A DNA stretch of 64,000 nt from Streptomyces typhae. GTDB lineage: Bacteria; Actinomycetota; Actinomycetes; Streptomycetales; Streptomycetaceae. Positions 15,979 to 25,198 of the stretch are shown in pieces. The notes under the pieces are model-generated. The model saw only the letters and a list, made by a program, of their open reading frames with translations. It did no database searches and was not told the DNA's origin. Each line of letters begins with the position of its first letter. Position 1 is the stretch's first letter. Location of the stretch: positions 124,001-188,000 of the forward strand of contig NZ_WPNZ01000013.1 of assembly GCF_009755605.1 (NCBI RefSeq). The letters are read 5' to 3'. Made by a program: the position numbers and the translations under genes.

Positions 15979-16254
15979 ATGCAGACCCTGGCTTTCGACG
16001 GCGGACCCGGCCCCTGGGTCCTGCTCCTTCCGCTGATCTGGGCGGCCGTCGTCATCGGCGTCATCGCGTTCGTGCGCCGTACGGCGGGCCGCGGCCGGCG
16101 GGGGCCCCGGCGGTTCGGCGGCGACGACAAGTCGCCGATCGCGGTGCTCGGCCACCGCTTCGCCACCGGCGAGATCGACGAGGACGAGTACTGGCGGCGG
16201 CTGAGCGTCCTCAAGGAGGAGTTCAGTCGCGCGGTGAAGGGCGGCCGGGCATGA
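15979..16254 (+). CDS. Small membrane protein with C-terminal SHOCT domain
   Basis: 91 aa. One membrane helix (about residues 12-34, VLLLPLIWAAVVIGVIAFV), then a basic Arg/Gly stretch, then a SHOCT-type helical motif (LGHRFATGEIDEDEYWRRL). SHOCT domains are short oligomerisation motifs. The ATG at 15979 is chosen over 15970 because GAGGAG (15964-15969) then has proper spacing. The stop overlaps the next start. In Streptomyces such proteins often sit beside MacB-type transporters; the role is unknown. Confidence 0.75.
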   Translation: MQTLAFDGGPGPWVLLLPLIWAAVVIGVIAFVRRTAGRGRRGPRRFGGDDKSPIAVLGHRFATGEIDEDEYWRRLSVLKEEFSRAVKGGRA

Positions 16255-17264
16255 ACACCGCCACCCCGCACCGGCCGTCCGGCGCTCCGCACGTCCCGTA
16301 CGCCGCCCGGGTCGAGGCGGCCGTGAAGGTCCACGGCACCTCCGGGACCGCGGTCACCGCCCTGGACGGTGTGAGCGTGGGCTTCCCGGCAGGCCGCTTC
16401 ACCGCGATCATGGGGCCTTCCGGCTCGGGCAAGTCCACCCTGATGCACTGCGCCGCCGGTCTGGACACGCTGACGTCCGGCTCCGCGTACATCGGCGACA
16501 CCGACCTCGGTTCGCTCGACGACCGGCGCCTGACCCTGCTGCGCCGCGACCGCGTCGGCTTCGTCTTCCAGGCCTTCAACCTGGTGCCGACGCTGACCGT
16601 GGCGGAGAACATCACCCTGCCCATGGACCTCGCCGGGCACGGGAGCGGCCTCGGGCGAGGCCGAGGCCTCGGCCGTGGCCGGAAGGACCGGCACGGGCGA
16701 CAGGACCGGCGGGCCCGGCAGGAGCAACTGGAGTGGACCGAGGCCCTCATCGACGTCGTCGGCCTTCAGGACCGGCTGCACCACCGGCCCGCCGAACTGT
16801 CCGGCGGCCAGCAGCAACGCGTCGCCGTGGCACGGGCGTTCGCCGGCCGTCCCGACGTCGTCTTCGCCGACGAACCCACCGGCAACCTCGACTCCCGGTC
16901 CGGCGAGGAAGTCCTCGGCCTGCTCGGCCGCGCGGTGCGCGGCATGGGCCGCACCGTCGTCATGGCCACCCACGACCCTGTGGCCGCCGCGCACGCGGAC
17001 GAAGTGCTCTTCCTCGCCGACGGCCGCCTCACGGACCGCATGGCGGCGCCCACGGCCGACAAGGTCCTGGACCGCCTCAAGGCGTTCGACGCGCGAGCCG
17101 CGGAAGGCGTCGGGCCGCGCGCCGTGTCCGGCACCGCGTCCTTCGCACGAGTCGCGCCCGACACCACCACAGGCACCGTGCCGGACGCCGCGGCGGGCTC
17201 TGCGTCCGGCGCCGCCCCCGCACGCCCCGCGCCCGACACCGCCCCGGAAGGAGCCAAGCCATGA
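16251..17264 (+). CDS. ABC transporter ATP-binding protein, MacB/LolD type
   Basis: 337 aa. Walker A GPSGSGKST, Q-loop FVFQAFNLVPTLT, signature LSGGQQQRVAVARA, Walker B VVFADEP and H-loop THD are all intact. Between the Q-loop and the signature is an unusual Gly/Arg-rich insert (about residues 128-160), and the last 60 residues are an Ala/Pro/Thr-rich tail. Starts by ATGA overlap with the SHOCT gene and ends by ATGA overlap with the permease. The partner permease is disrupted, so this ATPase may now be idle or serve another permease. Confidence 0.88.
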   Translation: MNTATPHRPSGAPHVPYAARVEAAVKVHGTSGTAVTALDGVSVGFPAGRFTAIMGPSGSGKSTLMHCAAGLDTLTSGSAYIGDTDLGSLDDRRLTLLRRDRVGFVFQAFNLVPTLTVAENITLPMDLAGHGSGLGRGRGLGRGRKDRHGRQDRRARQEQLEWTEALIDVVGLQDRLHHRPAELSGGQQQRVAVARAFAGRPDVVFADEPTGNLDSRSGEEVLGLLGRAVRGMGRTVVMATHDPVAAAHADEVLFLADGRLTDRMAAPTADKVLDRLKAFDARAAEGVGPRAVSGTASFARVAPDTTTGTVPDAAAGSASGAAPARPAPDTAPEGAKP

Positions 17265-18726
17265 GCTCCGTCCCCGCGAGAACGCCCTGTTGCGCGCTCT
17301 CGGCGCCTCGCGCAAGCAGGTCACGGCGGCGACCCTGACCGAGGCGGGCGCGGTGGCCGTGGTCGCGTCGGCGGCGGGGCTCGCGGGCGGCATCGGCGTC
17401 GCGGTGGGCCTCCAGGCGCTGTTCCCCGCCATCGGCTTCCCCTTCCCCGAGGGGGACCTGGTCGTCAGCGGCACGTCGCTGCTGCTGCCCCTCGCGGTCG
17501 GAGCCGGCGCGGTCCTCGCCCTCGTGGCGTTCGTGGTGCTCGGGCCGGTCGCGTCCGCGCGGGCGGTACGGATCATCGGTGGGCCCCTGGACCGGCTGCG
17601 CGGCGTCACCGGCTCGCTCGCCCGGCGCAACGCCCTGCGCAGCCCGAAGCGGACCGCCGCCACCGCGAGCGCCTTGATGATCGGGGTCGCCGTGGTCTCG
17701 CTGTTCACGGTCTTCGGCGCCTCGCTGAAGGCCACCATGGACCAGACGGTAGAACGTTCGTTCGCGGGCGACGTCGCGGTCAGCACCCCGTCGTTCGGGG
17801 CGGGCGGCAGCGGCCTCAGCCCGTGCCTCGCGCCCGCGCTCGCCGAGCGCCCGGAGGTCGCCACGGCCGTCGGGCTCGGCAGGGGAGTGGCGGAAGTCGA
17901 CGGCGAGGGGCGGGCGTTGACCGTCACCGACCCGGTCGCGCTCGCCGAGGCCTTCGACCTCGGCACGGTCGAGGGAACCCTGGACGGCCTCGGCGACGAC
18001 GGCATCGCGATCACCCGCGGCGAGGCCGCCGAGCAGCACCTGAAGGTCGGCGACCGTACCGAACTCGCCTTCACCGACGGCAAGAAGGATGCCTTCACGG
18101 TCCGCGCCCTGTACGGGCGGTCCGAACTCGCGGGCGACTATGTCATCACCCGGGACGCCTGGGCCCCGCACCGGGTCCAGGACTCCGACACGCTGGTGTC
18201 GGTGACCTTCGAGGACGGCGTGGGCGCGGCCGACGGCAAGGCCGCGGTGGCCGAGGCGTACGGCGACCCGGAGGTCCAGACCCGCGACGAGTACGCGCAG
18301 TCGTCGGCGGGCGGCATCGACATGATGCTGCCCCTCGTCTACGCCCTGCTCGCGCTCGCCGTGCTCATCGCGCTCCTCGGCATCGCCAACACCCTCACCC
18401 TCGCGGTGCACGAACGCACCCGCGAACTGGGCCTGCTGCGGGCCGTCGGGCAGACCCGTGGGCAGCTGCGGGCCATGGTCCGATGGGAGTCCGTGCTGGT
18501 CGCCGCGTTCGGCACGGCGGGCGGGCTCGCGCTCGGCGGCTTCCTCGGCTGGGTCCTGGTGAAGGCCTCCGACGGGGCGCCCGACACCGCGTTCGCCTTC
18601 GCGCTGCCGCCCGCGCAGCTCGTCGTGGTCACCCTGGTGGGTCTCACGGCGGGCGCCCTCGCGGGCCTGCGGCCCGCCCGCCACGCCGCCCGCCTCGACG
18701 TGCTGCGAGCCGTCGCCGCCGACTGA
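17261..18726 (+). pseudogene. FtsX/MacB-type ABC permease, N-terminal part deleted and frameshifted
   Basis: The ATG at 17261 overlaps the ATPase stop and encodes MSSV, then runs out of frame and stops at 17338. The matching permease frame begins at about 17276 with RENALLRALGASRKQV, normally found mid-protein, and continues to 18726 with a membrane region, an extracytoplasmic domain and a C-terminal FtsX domain (LGIANTLTLAVHERTRELGLLRAVG). The first membrane helix and extracytoplasmic domain, roughly 300 residues, are missing. The simplest reading is a deletion joining codon 4 to the middle of the gene. A rescue start inside the remnant is possible but would not restore the first half. Confidence 0.8.
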
Positions 18727-18789
18727 GGACGGAAGCTCGCTGCCGACTGAACACGGACAGTCGCTGCCGACCGAGCACAGACCGTCGCC
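18718..18789. repeat. Three 24-bp tandem units across the permease stop codon
   Basis: Units at 18718-18741, 18742-18765 and 18766-18789, the first containing GCC GAC TGA, the permease terminus. The later copies are diverged. Confidence 0.8.
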
Positions 18790-18845
18790 CCCGAGCGGGC
18801 AGGCGGACGATGGAGCCGAGAAGCGAAGAAGAGGTCACCGCCCGG

Positions 18846-19358
18846 TCAGCCGGCAACGGCCGACCGGGCGGGAGCGTGCGCGCCTGTGTCGGCGGCGACA
18901 TCGGCGTACGGTTCCGCTCTCGCGGCGCCGTACACGGGGTACGCGGGTGCCGTCAGCGGCGACGACGGCGCGCAGAGCGTGAACCAGACGACCTTGCCCG
19001 CGTCGCCCTGCGGCTGCACGCCCCAGCTCTCGCTGACCGCCGCGACCATGGCGAGCCCGCGCCCGCAGGTCTCGAACGGTTCGGCCTCGTGCACGACCGG
19101 CACCCGGGGATCGTGGTCGTGGACGGAGACCATGAGCCGTTCGAGCAGCAGCTCGATCTCCACGGTGCACATCTTGTCCGGCTCCGCGTGCCGGTGGACG
19201 TTGGTCAACAGCTCGGTGACACCGAGCGCGGCCTGGTCGATCAGAGGGTCCAGATGCCAATAGCGCAACTGCGCCGATACGATTCTGCGGACTTGGCCGA
19301 TCCGCGACGGCAGGGCTTGGAGCTCTACCGTGCAATGCCTGCTTGGCTGGCTGATCAC
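18846..19358 (-). CDS. RsbW-like ATP-binding protein (anti-sigma/serine kinase type)
   Basis: 170 aa, GHKL (HATPase_c_2) fold. N-box ELLTNVHRHA (about 49-58) and G-box CGRGLAMVAA (about 97-106) are present. Streptomyces has dozens of such proteins; some bind sigma-B-like factors or their antagonists. GTG start at 19358. No sigma or anti-anti-sigma partner is adjacent, so the target is unknown. The C-terminal 35 residues are Ala-rich. Its promoter region carries a triplicated repeat (19385-19449). Confidence 0.85.
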   Translation of the reverse strand: MISQPSRHCTVELQALPSRIGQVRRIVSAQLRYWHLDPLIDQAALGVTELLTNVHRHAEPDKMCTVEIELLLERLMVSVHDHDPRVPVVHEAEPFETCGRGLAMVAAVSESWGVQPQGDAGKVVWFTLCAPSSPLTAPAYPVYGAARAEPYADVAADTGAHAPARSAVAG

Positions 19359-19384
19359 GGTGCGACTCCCCGAATTGAGGTCCG

Positions 19385-19449
19385 GAAGAAGACGGCGTTC
19401 GGATCCAGAAGAAGACGGCGTTTCCAGAAGAAGACGGCGTTCGGATCCA
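19385..19449. repeat. Three tandem copies upstream of the RsbW-like gene
   Basis: Core GAAGAAGACGGCGTT occurs three times with spacings 23 and 19 bp; two copies continue with CGGATCCA. It lies 27-91 bp upstream of the GTG start. It could be regulatory or a neutral expansion. Confidence 0.8.
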
Positions 19450-19595
19450 GCAGGGGCCGCTGTGCTGAGCTGCCGCCTGCTGTGGTCGGCCCGGCGGGCT
19501 GGTTCGCAGCGTTATCGCCGGTAAACCCAGAGTGATGTGAGACCAGCGTGACCCAGCGGGTGCGGGCGTGCAACTCGCGCCCGCACCCGCCCCTC

Positions 19596-19922
19596 TCAGC
19601 TGCGGCGTCCGCCCGCTGCCGTGCGCAGCGCCTCCAGGAAGGTGCGGACCGTGGGGGGCCCGGTCTCTCCGGGCACGGGATCGTGTTCGCCGAGGGTGAG
19701 CAGATACCGGGTGCCGTTCACATCGGCCAGGGCCCGGTCGTGCGGGGCGAACCATGGCTTGCCCGCGCGCACTGCCCGCAGGGGCGCGCTGTCGATCTCC
19801 GTTCCGTAGCTGGTGAGCAGTTCCAGCCTGCCGTCGCTGATCCGGACCTGGCCTGCGCGCGTCAGCGACCTGAGCCGCCGCCCGATCCGCACGCCCGTGG
19901 CCCTGAACTCCGGCTCTGCCAT
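19596..19922 (-). CDS. Small conserved hypothetical protein
   Basis: 108 aa, no signal peptide or membrane helix. Beta-rich with segments VRISDGRLELLTSYG and RAGKPWFAPHDRALADVNG; no catalytic motif recognised. GGAG precedes the ATG. A conserved Streptomyces-type small protein; function unknown. Confidence 0.65.
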   Translation of the reverse strand: MAEPEFRATGVRIGRRLRSLTRAGQVRISDGRLELLTSYGTEIDSAPLRAVRAGKPWFAPHDRALADVNGTRYLLTLGEHDPVPGETGPPTVRTFLEALRTAAGGRRS

Positions 19923-20252
19923 GAGGCTCCGCCCCCTTGCGCCTGGTGATGGTGCGCCTGATCGCGTGTCCGGCGCGCGTGCGCCGTCGTACGCCTGCAG
20001 AAAAACCTACCCCCGTCGCTGCGGTGCAGTGTGCACGCACGCGGCTGAGAGGACCAGTGTGCCCGGCGACGTCGCACATGCCACTTCGGCGTGCGGCGGC
20101 GCTGCCGGCCGGGGGACCGGGCGGTGGACAAGCAGTGGCTTTGAGGGGCCAAAAGGTGTGTTTATGCAGGTGAGCACGGTGTTTTGGGTGTTTATCATCG
20201 AGGCGTGAGGCCGAAGCGAACCGGCTCCGGCACGAGGCTGAGGAGCCATGCG
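19923..20252. other. 330-bp divergent intergenic region
   Basis: The stretch 20135-20205 is clearly more AT-rich than its surroundings, with GTGTTTAT twice (20157-20164 and 20188-20195), and probably holds the promoter of the PLP-enzyme gene. No gene was recognised. Confidence 0.45.
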
Positions 20253-21410
20253 GTGCGCACCACACAGCACGATCCGATCGACGAGCCGATGGCCACCCTC
20301 GACGTGGACCGGAGCGACGAGAGCTACCGCTCCTGGCTGAAAGAAGCCGTGCGCAAGGTCCAGGCCGACGCCAACCGGTCCGCGGACACCCATCTGCTGC
20401 GCTTCCCGCTGCCCGAGCACTGGGGCATCGACCTGTATCTGAAGGACGAGTCGACGCACCCGACCGGAAGCCTCAAGCACCGCCTCGCCCGCTCGCTGTT
20501 CCTCTACGGCCTGTGCAATGGCTGGATCCGTCCTGACCGGCCCGTGATCGAGGCCTCCAGCGGCTCGACGGCCGTCTCCGAGGCGTACTTCGCGAAACTG
20601 ATCGGTGTGCCCTTCATCGCGGTGATGCCGCGCACGACGAGCGCCGAGAAGTGCCGACTGATCGAGTTCCACGGCGGCAGGTGTCATTTCGTGGACGACT
20701 CCCGCACCATGTACGCGGAGTCGGCGCGGCTCGCCGTCGAGACCGGCGGCCACTACATGGACCAGTTCACCTACGCGGAACGGGCCACGGACTGGCGCGG
20801 CAACAACAACATCGCCGAGTCGATGTTCCAGCAACTGCGCCTGGAGCGCTATCCGGAACCCGCGTGGATCGTCGCCACCGCCGGTACCGGCGGCACCTCC
20901 GCGACCATCGCCCGCTATGTGCACTACATGCAGCACGACACCCGGATCTGCGTCGCCGACCCGGAGAACTCCTGCTTCTTCGACGGCTGGACCCACCACG
21001 ACCCCGACGCCACCAGTGACTGCGGCTCCCGCATCGAGGGCATCGGCAGGCCGCGGATGGAGCCGAGCTTCGTGCCCGGCGCCATCGACCGCATGATGAA
21101 GGTCCCGGACGCGGCGAGCGTGGCGGCCGTGCGCGCACTGGACCGCGCCATCGGCCGCAAGGCGGGCGGTTCGACCGGTACGGGGCTGTGGAGCGCCCTC
21201 AGGATCGTCGCGGAGATGGTGGCCGCGGGCCGCACGGGCAGCGTCGTCACGCTCATCTGCGACCCGGGCGACCGGTATCTGGACAAGTACTACTCGGACA
21301 CCTGGCTCGCCGGGCAGGGCCTCGACATCACGCCGTACGAGCGGACCATCGAGATCCTGCTCGCCACCGGCCGGTGGCCCGCCCCGGTCGCGGCCGCCGG
21401 GGCGGTCTAG
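20253..21410 (+). CDS. PLP-dependent cysteine synthase-like enzyme
   Basis: 385 aa, fold type II PLP enzyme. The Schiff-base Lys is in TGSLKHRLA; the Asn/Ser loop EASSGSTAVSEAYFA binds substrate; ATAGTGGTSATI binds the PLP phosphate. This subgroup is annotated as cysteine synthase or L-cysteine desulfhydrase in Streptomyces, but is longer than CysK and has a different C-terminus, so another beta-replacement reaction is possible. The GTG at 20253 is chosen because AGGAG lies 7 nt before it; the ATG at 20289 has no ribosome-binding site. Confidence 0.8.
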   Translation: MRTTQHDPIDEPMATLDVDRSDESYRSWLKEAVRKVQADANRSADTHLLRFPLPEHWGIDLYLKDESTHPTGSLKHRLARSLFLYGLCNGWIRPDRPVIEASSGSTAVSEAYFAKLIGVPFIAVMPRTTSAEKCRLIEFHGGRCHFVDDSRTMYAESARLAVETGGHYMDQFTYAERATDWRGNNNIAESMFQQLRLERYPEPAWIVATAGTGGTSATIARYVHYMQHDTRICVADPENSCFFDGWTHHDPDATSDCGSRIEGIGRPRMEPSFVPGAIDRMMKVPDAASVAAVRALDRAIGRKAGGSTGTGLWSALRIVAEMVAAGRTGSVVTLICDPGDRYLDKYYSDTWLAGQGLDITPYERTIEILLATGRWPAPVAAAGAV

Positions 21411-21655
21411 GACGCGTCCTTCCCGGCCAGCAGGCGGTCGAGGTTGGTGACCGCGGTGGTGAAGCTCCGGTCGAGGCCCCGGCGCCCGTGCCGCAGGGCC
21501 AGCCGCAGCGGCGCCGCCGCCCCGGCCGCGAACGTCCACTGCACCCGCGTACGCGTGGCGGTGACCGGGGCGAGCCGCCACTCCTCCACCAGCGCGCGCA
21601 GCCCGGGGGCGGCCGCGATGAACTCCAGGCCCACGGGTTTCAGACGGTGCTGCAT
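21407..21655 (-). pseudogene. SRPBCC-family protein with internal deletion
   Basis: 82 aa. The first dozen residues (MQHRLKPVGLEF) look like an SRPBCC protein start; the rest (PGLRALVEEWRLAPV to TNLDRLLAG) matches the C-terminal strand and long helix of that fold. The middle, roughly 65 residues with most of the beta-grip, is missing without a frame break. Full family members are about 150 aa. Most likely a non-functional remnant. Convergent with the PLP gene (stops overlap by 4 bp), 53 bp downstream of the DeoR gene. Confidence 0.6.
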
Positions 21656-21708
21656 GGAACGCGCCCCCCTGGCGACCGGCCGGCCCGGCCACCCCAGCGG
21701 GGGCGCCG

Positions 21709-22581
21709 TCAGCTGTCTGCGGGGTCCTCGGCTTCGTCCGGCAGGCCCGCCACCGCGGTCTCGTCGTCCCCCGGCGTACCCGCGACCAGGAGCCTGCGCA
21801 GGTGCTCGGAGACCTCCGTACGGGCCTGCTCGGGCAGGCCCGCGTCGGTGACCAGCGTGTCGACCTGACCGAGGGAGGCGAACGAACTGAGGCCCACCGT
21901 GCCCCACTTGGTGTGGTCGGCGACCACGACCACGCGGCGCGCGGACTGCACCAGACGGCGGTTGGTCTCCGCCTCCGCGAGGTTCGGCGTGGACAGACCG
22001 GCCTCGGCCGATATGCCGTGCACGCCGAGGAACAGCACGTCGAAGTGGAGCGCCGCGATCGCCTGATCGGCGACAGGACCGACCAGCGAGTCCGACGGCG
22101 TGCGCACCCCACCCGTGAGGACCACCGTGGCCGCGCCCTGCCGCTGCCCCGAGCTGCGCTGCGCGGAGTGGAAGACGTCTGCGACCCGCACCGAGTTCGT
22201 CACCACGGTCAGATCGGGGACGTCGAGCAGCTGGTGCGCGAGCGCGTACGTCGTGGTGCCGCCGGAGAGCGCGATGGCCGTGCCCGGCGCCACCAGCGTC
22301 GCCGCCGTCCGCGCGATGTCCTCCTTGGCGCTGAGCTCAAGACCCGACTTGGCCTCGAACCCCGGCTCGTGCGTGCTGGCCTCCGCCACCGGGACCGCGC
22401 CGCCGTGCACCTTCTCCAGGACCCCCTGGCGGGCGAGGGCGTCCAGATCGCGGCGGACGGTCATGTCGGACACGCCCAGCTTCCTGGTGAGCTCGTTGAC
22501 CCGGACGCCACCGCGCCTGCGGACCTCGTCCAGGATCAGGGCGCGACGCTGCTCCGCGAGGAGGTTCTGATTCTCGCTCAC
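21709..22581 (-). CDS. DeoR-family transcriptional regulator
   Basis: 290 aa from the GTG at 22581 (MSENQNLLAEQRRALILDEV, typical for this group); an ATG at 22620 would add 13 residues and cannot be excluded. DeoR HTH at about 10-65 (LGVSDMTVRRDLDAL), then the DeoR C-terminal sugar-phosphate sensor with GGTTTYALA and VVVVADHTKWG. Such proteins repress sugar or nucleoside catabolic genes. No sugar operon is adjacent, so the target is unknown. Confidence 0.87.
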   Translation of the reverse strand: MSENQNLLAEQRRALILDEVRRRGGVRVNELTRKLGVSDMTVRRDLDALARQGVLEKVHGGAVPVAEASTHEPGFEAKSGLELSAKEDIARTAATLVAPGTAIALSGGTTTYALAHQLLDVPDLTVVTNSVRVADVFHSAQRSSGQRQGAATVVLTGGVRTPSDSLVGPVADQAIAALHFDVLFLGVHGISAEAGLSTPNLAEAETNRRLVQSARRVVVVADHTKWGTVGLSSFASLGQVDTLVTDAGLPEQARTEVSEHLRRLLVAGTPGDDETAVAGLPDEAEDPADS

Positions 22582-22804
22582 GTCAGGTCCATGCCCTTTC
22601 CACCCGCTGGAGCCCGTCATCGGGTCGCCTCATCCTCGCACGAGCGCTCGTTGTGTATGCCACCGACCGGACTGCTTCCAGAGCCCACGGAAGGGGGAGA
22701 TTACGTGACGGAGGCTGCGCACGGGGCGAGAAGCAGAGATCCTTGTGTCCTTGCGCGGCCGTACGCGACTCGTCCACAGCGCACGACTCGGGGGATGCGG
22801 AACA

Positions 22805-25198
22805 GTGGAGCACGCGGAGCAGCACGAGCCGATCGCCCTGGAACTCCTCGTCCACGGGGTCGGCGGCACCACACCGGAGGAGATGCTGGGCGATCCCCGC
22901 ACCGTCTCCGTCTCCGGTGACAGGACCGCGGCCGTCTACCGCCGCGCCGACGACGCGGACGCCGAGAAGCGCCCCGAGGACTACCGGGAACGCCCGGTCC
23001 CCGAGGCCTACGTCTGGTGCAATCTGACGTCCGGGAACAGCTCCCGCGCCCTGTGGCTGCTGCTCCTGCCGTTCATGGTGGTCAACCTCGCCCACTGGAT
23101 GCGGCCCACGGCCCGCCGCGCCCGCCGCGCCGTGCGCGCCTACGGCCTGCTCGTGCGGCTGCTCGCCCTCACCCTCACCGTGCTCCTGGTCGCCGCGGCG
23201 TGCGAGACAGCGATCGATCTGACGGCCTGGCAGTGCGCGGGCACCGCCGCCTGCGTGAACGACCACTCGTGGCTCGGCTTCCTCGCGCCGGAGTCCGCCG
23301 GGGGCGGCGGCTGGTGGTCGCAGCCCGGCCGCCGCCTGGCCCTCGCCGCGGCCCTGCCCGCCGCCCTCACCGGCCTGCTCTGGTACCTCTCCCACCGCAC
23401 CTGGAGCGCGTACGAGTCCCAGCAGCCGATGCCCCACCAGCCGGACCCGGAGGAAGCCACCCGCAACGCCCTCGGCAAGCCGGGGTTCTGGTACGGACGC
23501 CGGATCGTGGCCCGGCTGCGCGCCGCGCACACCGCCGCGGGCCTGCTGACGGTGGCCGCAGCCGTCGGCGCCTCCGCCGCCCGGTACGACCGGCGGCCCG
23601 GCGGCGCCGCCCTCCTCGACGCCGCCGGCTGGGCACTGCTTTCGGCCGTGGTCGTGGCGGGAGCGTTCCTGGTGTGGGTGGTGTGCCGCAGGGGGCGCAG
23701 CGAGAACCGGCTCGACCGGCGCGTCGACCGGGCCCTGGTGCGCCGGCTTCCGGTCGCCGCCCTGGCGCTGCTCGTCCTCGCCGTCGTGTACGCCGGGTGG
23801 TCGCGGCCCGCCTGGAGCTCGACGGGCCGGCTGCCGGGCAACACCGTCTTCGGCGGCATCACCCTCGTCCAGGGCGTCCTCGTTCTCGCCCTCGGCGCGG
23901 TCGCCGCCGTCATCTTCCGCGGCGCGCCGGACGCGCGCACCGCGGTCCGCGGGTTCGGCGGCCCCGCCGTGGCCATGCTGGCGTGCGCCCTCGGCGGGGT
24001 GATGTCGGGCGGCGGTTCGCAGCGCGTCGCCGACTGGCTCGACGGGTCGGGGTCGCCCGGCGCGGGCGGCTCCATCGACGGTCCGCCCGCCCTCCTCACC
24101 TGGCAGGCGTCCGTCATCCCGCCGCTCCTGGTGGTCGTCGCCGTGCTCTGCGGCTGGCTGGCCGTGCGCAGCGCGCGGCTGCTGCGGCGCGCACTGCGCC
24201 AGGTGCCGCTCGACTACCCGAAGGAGCGCAGGGACACCACCCGCACCCGCCGCATCGCCCGCACCCGCGTGGGCGCGTCCCTCACCGACCGGGCGCCCCG
24301 GATCGTCGGCATCACCTCGGGCGCCACGCTGCTCCTCGGCGCGGCGGCCCTCATCGGCGCCTGGACCACCGGCAGGGTGCCGGGCCGGGCGGCGCGGGAC
24401 GCCCCGCCCTTCGTCCAGGGCTTCGCCGAGACCGCGCAGGCCCTCGGCTCCTGGATGATCGGTTTCGGCTTCATACTCTTCGTCACCTGGGGCCGCCGCG
24501 CCTACCGCGACCCGTCGGCCCGCCGCAGCATCGGCATCCTGTGGGACGTCGGCACGTTCTGGCCGCGCGCCGCCCACCCCTTCGCGCCCCCCTGCTACGC
24601 CGAGCGCGCGGTGCCCGACCTGACGTGGCGCATGCACACGTGGACCCGTGCCACCGGCGGCCGCCTCGTCCTGTCCGGGCACTCCCAGGGCAGCGTGCTC
24701 GCCGCCGCCGCGGCCTGGCAGCTCCACCCCTCCGTACGCAAGCGCGTAGCCCTGCTCACCTACGGCTCACCCCTGGAACGGCTCTACGGCCGCTGGTTCC
24801 CCGCGCACTTCGGCCCCGCCGCCCTCGGCGCCCTGCACCGCGAGGTCGACTGCTGGCGCAACCTGTACCGCCTCACCGACCCCATCGGCGGGCCCGTCCG
24901 CCTCGACGGCGACAGCGGACCGCAGGTCGACCGTGCGCCCCTGCGCGACCCGCTCGCCTACGGCCGCACCGAGGAACACCCCCTGCCCGCGCCGATACTC
25001 GGACACGGCGACTACCAGGCCGACCCGGCGTTCGCCGAGGAGCGGTCGCGGCTGCTCGCCCGGCTCAGGCCCGCGGTGCCCGCGCCGCGCCCGGCGGGGA
25101 CGGAGCCGGGGACGGACGCGGGGGTCGCGGTGGCCGCGGCGGCGACCGACCCGGCGGCTACGGCAGATCCGGCAAGTCCTCCGGATACAGCAGCGTGA
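22805..25198 (+). CDS. Large polytopic membrane protein with alpha/beta-hydrolase elements
   Basis: 797 aa from the GTG at 22805 (GGGGGA upstream). N-terminus ALELLVHGVGG resembles an alpha/beta hydrolase oxyanion segment; at least eight membrane helices follow in two blocks; then LVLSGHSQGSVLAA near residue 622 forms a nucleophile elbow, and ILGHGDYQADP could supply the catalytic His. So a hydrolase fold is interrupted by membrane segments. Known as an uncharacterised Streptomyces membrane family; a lipase/esterase activity is plausible only by motif. Its 3' end overlaps the convergent beta-helix/AAA gene by 41 bp. Confidence 0.75.
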   Translation: MEHAEQHEPIALELLVHGVGGTTPEEMLGDPRTVSVSGDRTAAVYRRADDADAEKRPEDYRERPVPEAYVWCNLTSGNSSRALWLLLLPFMVVNLAHWMRPTARRARRAVRAYGLLVRLLALTLTVLLVAAACETAIDLTAWQCAGTAACVNDHSWLGFLAPESAGGGGWWSQPGRRLALAAALPAALTGLLWYLSHRTWSAYESQQPMPHQPDPEEATRNALGKPGFWYGRRIVARLRAAHTAAGLLTVAAAVGASAARYDRRPGGAALLDAAGWALLSAVVVAGAFLVWVVCRRGRSENRLDRRVDRALVRRLPVAALALLVLAVVYAGWSRPAWSSTGRLPGNTVFGGITLVQGVLVLALGAVAAVIFRGAPDARTAVRGFGGPAVAMLACALGGVMSGGGSQRVADWLDGSGSPGAGGSIDGPPALLTWQASVIPPLLVVVAVLCGWLAVRSARLLRRALRQVPLDYPKERRDTTRTRRIARTRVGASLTDRAPRIVGITSGATLLLGAAALIGAWTTGRVPGRAARDAPPFVQGFAETAQALGSWMIGFGFILFVTWGRRAYRDPSARRSIGILWDVGTFWPRAAHPFAPPCYAERAVPDLTWRMHTWTRATGGRLVLSGHSQGSVLAAAAAWQLHPSVRKRVALLTYGSPLERLYGRWFPAHFGPAALGALHREVDCWRNLYRLTDPIGGPVRLDGDSGPQVDRAPLRDPLAYGRTEEHPLPAPILGHGDYQADPAFAEERSRLLARLRPAVPAPRPAGTEPGTDAGVAVAAAATDPAATADPASPPDTAA

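Noticed and set aside
19385..19449. CRISPR-like array
   Set aside because: Only three copies with no variable spacers; it is a short tandem duplication.
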